Source: Erysipelotrichia bacterium (GTDB lineage Bacteria > Bacillota_I > Bacilli_A > Erysipelotrichales > Erysipelotrichaceae). From it: a DNA stretch of 8,919 nt. The translations under genes were made by a program, and so were the position numbers. Shown here in pieces: positions 5,732-8,919 of the stretch (positions within the stretch are counted from its first letter, which is position 1; every line of letters begins with the position of its first letter). Where the stretch lies: positions 1 through 8,919 of the forward strand of contig SABF01000050.1 of assembly GCA_009929095.1 (NCBI GenBank), given 5' to 3'. The notes under the pieces are model-generated. The model was not told the origin of the DNA, made no database searches, and worked only from the letters and a program-made list of their open reading frames with translations.

Positions 5732-7142
5732 GATTGATTTTCTGTGGGGATCTGCCACCGCATCATATCAGTGCGAAGGGGCATGGAATGAAGATGGAAG
5801 AGGTCTTTCTATCTGGGATGATTTTTCTCACAACAGTGAGCTTAATGTCAACCATGTAGATGGTGATGTCGCAAGTGATCATTATCACAGATTTAGAGAA
5901 GACTTAAGCATGCTGAAAGAAGGCGGGCAAAACAGTTACCGGTTTTCCATCTCGTGGACAAGAATTATTCCGGACAGTTCGGGCGAAGTCAATCAAGCCG
6001 GGATTGATTATTACAACAAGATGATTGACTGCATGGAAGAGCTCGGCATTGTACCATTTGTCACCTTGTACCATTGGGATCTTCCATTGCACTTGGCAAA
6101 CAATGGCGGCTGGGAAAATGAGCAGACAGCATATGAATTCGCAAAATACTGTGATATTTGCTTTTCCTGTTTTGGAGACAGAGTTAAGCATTGGGTGACC
6201 ATGAATGAACCGCACTATTCAATTTTCTCGATGTATGGAAGCGGCAACTATCCTCCGAACGTAAAAGATGGCAATCGTTTGATTAAAGCTGCCTACTATA
6301 CAATGCTGGGAAGCGCTCTTGCCGTTAAGAAGTTTAGAAATTACAGCAATATCGGAATCATCGGGCTGGTTCATGATATTCATCCATGCTATTCGAAAGA
6401 GGATTCTCCGGAATGCCATAAGGCAACAGAAATGGCTGATCTGATTTTTAACGGATGGGTACTGGACACATGCATTAATGGCGAGATTCCACCAACGCTG
6501 ATAGAAAATCTGAATAAGCTATATGACTTAACATATATGGAATCAGAAAAACATCAACGTGAATTGAGTGATGGAAAAGTGGATTTCATTGGACTTAACT
6601 ATTACAGCAGAGGATTGATTTCGCCGTACATTGATGGAGAAACATCATTGAAATGCAATAACCTGGGAAAGCGGACAGCTATCGATGAGCCGCTGGCAAT
6701 CATTAAACCGTTTTTTACTGAAGTTAAGGATCCGGATGGTGAATTCACTGATTGGGATATGGAAATCTATCCTAACGGCATGAAGGAATCAATTATCAAT
6801 ACCTACAGCAGATACCATGTTCCTGTATATATTACCGAAAATGGGATAGGGGCTTACGAAGACATTCCGGAAGACAAAATCATATGTGACGACTATAGAA
6901 TTGATTTTCTTAATAAACATATCAATTCAATGAATGAAGCAATCAGAGATGGAGCAGATGTCCGAGGTTATTTTGTATGGTCGACGTTTGACCTGTACAG
7001 CTGGGTCAATGGATACAAAAAACGATATGGATTGGTTGCAATTGATTTTGATGATATCTCATTGCCGAGACATCCCAAAAAAAGCTATTACTGGTATAAA
7101 GAAAAAATAAAGGAGGCCAGAGATCATGACATCAAAAAATGA
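5709..7142 (+). CDS. GH1 6-phospho-beta-glycosidase (6-phospho-beta-galactosidase or -glucosidase)
   Basis: The 477-residue glycoside hydrolase family 1 enzyme has a complete TIM barrel. It cleaves the phosphorylated disaccharide delivered by the PTS into a 6-phospho-sugar and a free sugar or aglycone. Landmarks are FLWGSATASYQCEGAW (11-26), acid/base E167 in TMNEP and nucleophile E377 in YITENG. The phosphate-binding set S431, K438 and Y440 lies in YSWVNGYKKRY (430-440), the same S-x6-K-x-Y spacing as LacG, so a 6-phosphorylated substrate is expected. W432 after S431 matches LacG-type 6-phospho-beta-galactosidases, where this Trp contacts the galactose O4; many 6-phospho-beta-glucosidases have Ala or Met there. 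A galactoside or mixed specificity is therefore possible (inference). The start ATG lies inside the IIA gene behind a GGGGGA stretch; no other in-frame ATG lies near the N-terminus. Its end overlaps the IIC start by 17 bp. Confidence 0.93.
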   Translation: MHCLKQDEIDFLWGSATASYQCEGAWNEDGRGLSIWDDFSHNSELNVNHVDGDVASDHYHRFREDLSMLKEGGQNSYRFSISWTRIIPDSSGEVNQAGIDYYNKMIDCMEELGIVPFVTLYHWDLPLHLANNGGWENEQTAYEFAKYCDICFSCFGDRVKHWVTMNEPHYSIFSMYGSGNYPPNVKDGNRLIKAAYYTMLGSALAVKKFRNYSNIGIIGLVHDIHPCYSKEDSPECHKATEMADLIFNGWVLDTCINGEIPPTLIENLNKLYDLTYMESEKHQRELSDGKVDFIGLNYYSRGLISPYIDGETSLKCNNLGKRTAIDEPLAIIKPFFTEVKDPDGEFTDWDMEIYPNGMKESIINTYSRYHVPVYITENGIGAYEDIPEDKIICDDYRIDFLNKHINSMNEAIRDGADVRGYFVWSTFDLYSWVNGYKKRYGLVAIDFDDISLPRHPKKSYYWYKEKIKEARDHDIKK

Positions 7143-7656
7143 AGTAAAAAAAGAAGGAAGAATCATGCATTTCATTGAAACAAAGATCGCACCACTAGCA
7201 ATCAAAATGTCCCAGCAGATTCATTTGAAATCAATAATGAGTGCCTTTCTATCATGCATGCCATTCATGATTATTGGAAGTTTTGCACTGATATTATGGG
7301 AGCCGCCGGTCGATTATTCGACGCTGGCATCAACTAACATTCTGTATGGATTCTTTAAGGGATGGTCGAATTTCGCGGCATTTGCAGATCCTGCACTAAA
7401 TCTGATTTTCAGTTATACGCTTGGCAGTCTGTCGTTTTATGTAGCTATCGGAGTATCGTACTTTCTGTCTAAAAATTACAAACTGAAACCGTATCTTCCT
7501 GTTGCAGTTACAGGAATGGTGTTCTTCATGCTTAATACTTCTTTCATTGAAGACGGCTTGTCAACATCATATTTTGATGGAACTGGATTGTTTGCGGCAA
7601 TGCTTGTTTCTATTCTGTCTACAGAATTCTATCGAGTGCTGATCGAAAACAAAGTA

Positions 7657-7670
7657 GGAGCATTAAAATG
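7657..7670 (+). promoter_or_regulatory. Internal Shine-Dalgarno and ATG at the IIC frameshift
   Basis: TAGGAG, a 7-nt spacer and ATG lie at the exact point where the IIC frame changes. The GGAG encodes part of V178-G179-A180 in the upstream frame, so it may be chance, but its placement is right for initiation of the downstream fragment. Confidence 0.45.
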
Positions 7671-8480
7671 CCGGATGGAGTTCCCTCCGCATTGGCAAAT
7701 TCATTTGAAGCGCTTGTGCCTGTGATTATTATGGCATCCGCTTCTGCAATTCTTTCTGTGCTGATTCTGAATATCTCAGGGACAACACTTCCGGCACTTG
7801 TTCTTATGGCGATTTCGCCGATTGTAAAGTTCATAGATAATGTATTTGGGGTTTCTTTCATTGCACTGCTGCAAAATGTTCTCTGGTGGTTTGGTATTCA
7901 TGATACTGCGATTGGATCTGTGATTTCTCCTATCAGAGATGCTAATATTGCAATGAATGCTGCTGCTTATGCAGGCGGAACTGCCGCAACCAATCTGCCA
8001 TATGTATTTACTTCTCCATTTTGGTGGGTGTTTTGCCAAATCGGCGGAACCGGTTCTACATTTGGATTATGCATACTGCTCTTATGCAGCCGTTCCAAAC
8101 AGCTGAAAGAAGTTGGAAAACTTGCAATCGTACCAGCATTCTTCAATATCAATGAGCCTATTCTCTTTGGTATCCCCATTGTTCTCAATCCACTATGGTT
8201 TGCTCCGTTTGTTTTTACCCAGATATTCAATGCGGCTTCGACATATCTTGTCATGCAGATGAATCTGATCAATAGAACATTCATTGAACCGGGCTGGAAT
8301 TTGTTTGCTCCATTCGGTGCATATTTCTCAACACTGGATTTCCGCGCAGTAATATTCATTCTTATCCTAATGGTAGTAGATACACTGATTTATCTCCCGT
8401 TCTTTAAAGTTCAGGAAAAGATCTGCATAAAAGAAGAACTCGAAATGAAAACTGAAACAGTACAGTCAGAAATGGAGTAA
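7668..8480 (+). CDS. C-terminal portion of PTS IIC, possibly translated separately
   Basis: This 270-residue frame starts MPDGVPSALANSFEAL and contains the substrate-handling part of a IIC Lac-family permease. Conserved family features are WWFGIHD (73-79, His78), FCQIGGTGSTFGL (122-134) and FNINEPILFGIPIVLNP (159-175, Glu163). The His and the NEP Glu are the residues that contact sugar in the known ChbC structure. About five or six membrane segments are visible and the tail is hydrophilic. GGAG at 7657-7660 lies 7 nt before the ATG, so ribosomes could start here while translating the upstream fragment. Whether two halves could assemble into a working channel is unknown; the simpler reading is a frameshifted gene. 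Confidence 0.75.
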   Translation: MPDGVPSALANSFEALVPVIIMASASAILSVLILNISGTTLPALVLMAISPIVKFIDNVFGVSFIALLQNVLWWFGIHDTAIGSVISPIRDANIAMNAAAYAGGTAATNLPYVFTSPFWWVFCQIGGTGSTFGLCILLLCSRSKQLKEVGKLAIVPAFFNINEPILFGIPIVLNPLWFAPFVFTQIFNAASTYLVMQMNLINRTFIEPGWNLFAPFGAYFSTLDFRAVIFILILMVVDTLIYLPFFKVQEKICIKEELEMKTETVQSEME

Positions 8481-8484
8481 GAAT

Positions 8485-8919
8485 ATGAAAGTTGTATTAG
8501 TGTGCTATGCAGGAATGTCAACTAGTATAATGGTGAACAAAATGAAGCAGTATGGATCCGGCAAGGGGATCGAGATGGATGTTAAGGCAATACCCCTTAG
8601 TGAATTGAAGGATAACCTGAGTGACGTGGATGCTGTTGCCCTAGGTCCGCAAGTAGGATTTGCGGAAGCGGATGTAGATAAACTGCTGAATGGCCAAATA
8701 CCCCATATGGTTATTGACACGAAAGAATATGGAAGGATGAGAGGAGATTTGGTTGTTGAAGAAAATATTATGCAAAAACAATCAGTTTCATCAAGAAAAA
8801 GAGTTTTTGCTGAAATCAAAAGAAGAATTGAATCTTTAACTTCTCAACAATTAGAATATGTAAATGAAGCTAATAGTTCTGATATTAGAAATTTGATTTT
8901 TTTATCAATTCTAAAAACG
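8485..8919 (+). CDS. Chimeric frame: PTS lactose/cellobiose IIB fused to the middle of BrxA (DUF1819), running off the right edge
   Basis: I read 145 codons with no stop to the window end. Residues 1-87 are a IIB Lac-type domain. It has the phospho-cysteine C7 in VCYAGMSTS, the LGPQVGF strand-loop (53-59) and VIDTKEYGRMRG (76-87). IIB takes phosphate from IIA on Cys7 and transfers it to the sugar in IIC. The usual last helix of IIB, about 15-20 residues, is missing. From residue 88-90 the protein instead reads VVEENIMQKQSVSSRKRV (90-107), then RRIESLTSQQLEYV (113-126) and RNLIFLSILKT (135-145). This order, EEN-[IL]-[LM]-Q-K, a basic helix, RRLxxL, then a hydrophobic helix, matches BrxA, the DNA-binding first protein of BREX phage-defence operons, with its N-terminal roughly 40-50 residues absent. 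The start has GGAG 7 nt upstream. GC falls to about 23% over 8761-8919. It may be a real recombination product or an assembly join. Confidence 0.78.
   Translation, partial: MKVVLVCYAGMSTSIMVNKMKQYGSGKGIEMDVKAIPLSELKDNLSDVDAVALGPQVGFAEADVDKLLNGQIPHMVIDTKEYGRMRGDLVVEENIMQKQSVSSRKRVFAEIKRRIESLTSQQLEYVNEANSSDIRNLIFLSILKT

Larger units (their letters stand above)
7126..8480 (+). pseudogene. PTS lactose/cellobiose-family IIC membrane permease, split by a 1-nt frameshift
   Basis: IIC forms the membrane channel that carries the sugar during phosphorylation. The first frame (7126-7725) is a IIC N-terminus to residue K181, then 18 out-of-frame residues and a stop. It has membrane segments near residues 38-58, 90-114, 122-137 and 152-173. 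The second frame (7668-8480) carries the rest. The join lies at AAAA (7665-7668): one extra A would give ...ALK-MPDGVPSALANSF, the normal IIC order, and a protein of about 451 residues, a normal length. Start choice: ATG at 7126 has AAGGAGG upstream; ATG at 7165 (MHFIETKIAPLA) also has a Shine-Dalgarno and matches the usual IIC N-terminus. The gene overlaps GH1 upstream and is followed 4 bp later by IIB. It is either inactivated or made as two chains (see next entry). Confidence 0.88.

Noticed and set aside
1..8919. CRISPR array, tRNA, rRNA or insertion-sequence ends
   Set aside because: I saw no regularly spaced repeats, no tRNA cloverleaf-like sequence and no transposase or paired terminal repeats on either strand.

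Overview
The window looks like a chromosomal stretch of a low-to-mid GC Bacillota, most likely a gut Erysipelotrichia or Clostridia relative. The reasons are strong AGGAGG-type ribosome binding sites, a sigma-A promoter, a TetR/PaaK-like pair, and a lactose/cellobiose PTS operon with separate IIA, IIC and IIB genes. The taxonomic placement is inference; there is no rRNA or other marker gene.

Layout. (1) 1-408, minus strand: the N-terminal part of an OmpR-type response regulator with a TTG start, running off the left edge. (2) 409-1755: about 1.3 kb with no convincing gene; it may hold a decayed Spo0A-C-terminal-like relic around 1320-1500. (3) 1772-3142, minus: an intact PaaK/CapK-like acyl-CoA ligase. 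Its ATG overlaps the stop of a TetR-family regulator (3139-3777, minus) that carries one in-frame TAA at 3388-3390. The TetR promoter (TTGACT-17-TATATT) sits between two identical 16-bp inverted-repeat operators, so the system looks autoregulated but its regulator is truncated. (4) 4191-4601, plus: a small standalone VOC (glyoxalase-fold) protein. (5) 4602-5350: about 750 bp without a gene, with inverted repeats and a terminator-like hairpin. (6) 5352 to the right edge, plus: a beta-glycoside PTS operon with a promoter at 5352-5380 and a perfect 16-bp palindrome just upstream. The order is IIA, GH1 6-phospho-beta-glycosidase, IIC, IIB. As a set they would import and phosphorylate a beta-disaccharide and then cleave the phosphorylated product.

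Two lesions affect the operon. The IIC gene has lost one base in an A-run at 7665-7668 and is split into two overlapping frames; the second frame begins with its own Shine-Dalgarno and ATG. The IIB gene is normal to about residue 87-88 and then continues without a stop into sequence that reads as the middle of BrxA (DUF1819), the first protein of BREX phage-defence loci. GC falls from about 44% to about 23% (hand count) at the same point. The right edge is therefore a junction between a sugar-uptake operon and a BREX-like locus, either a real insertion or recombination scar or an assembly chimera. This is the most notable observation in the window.
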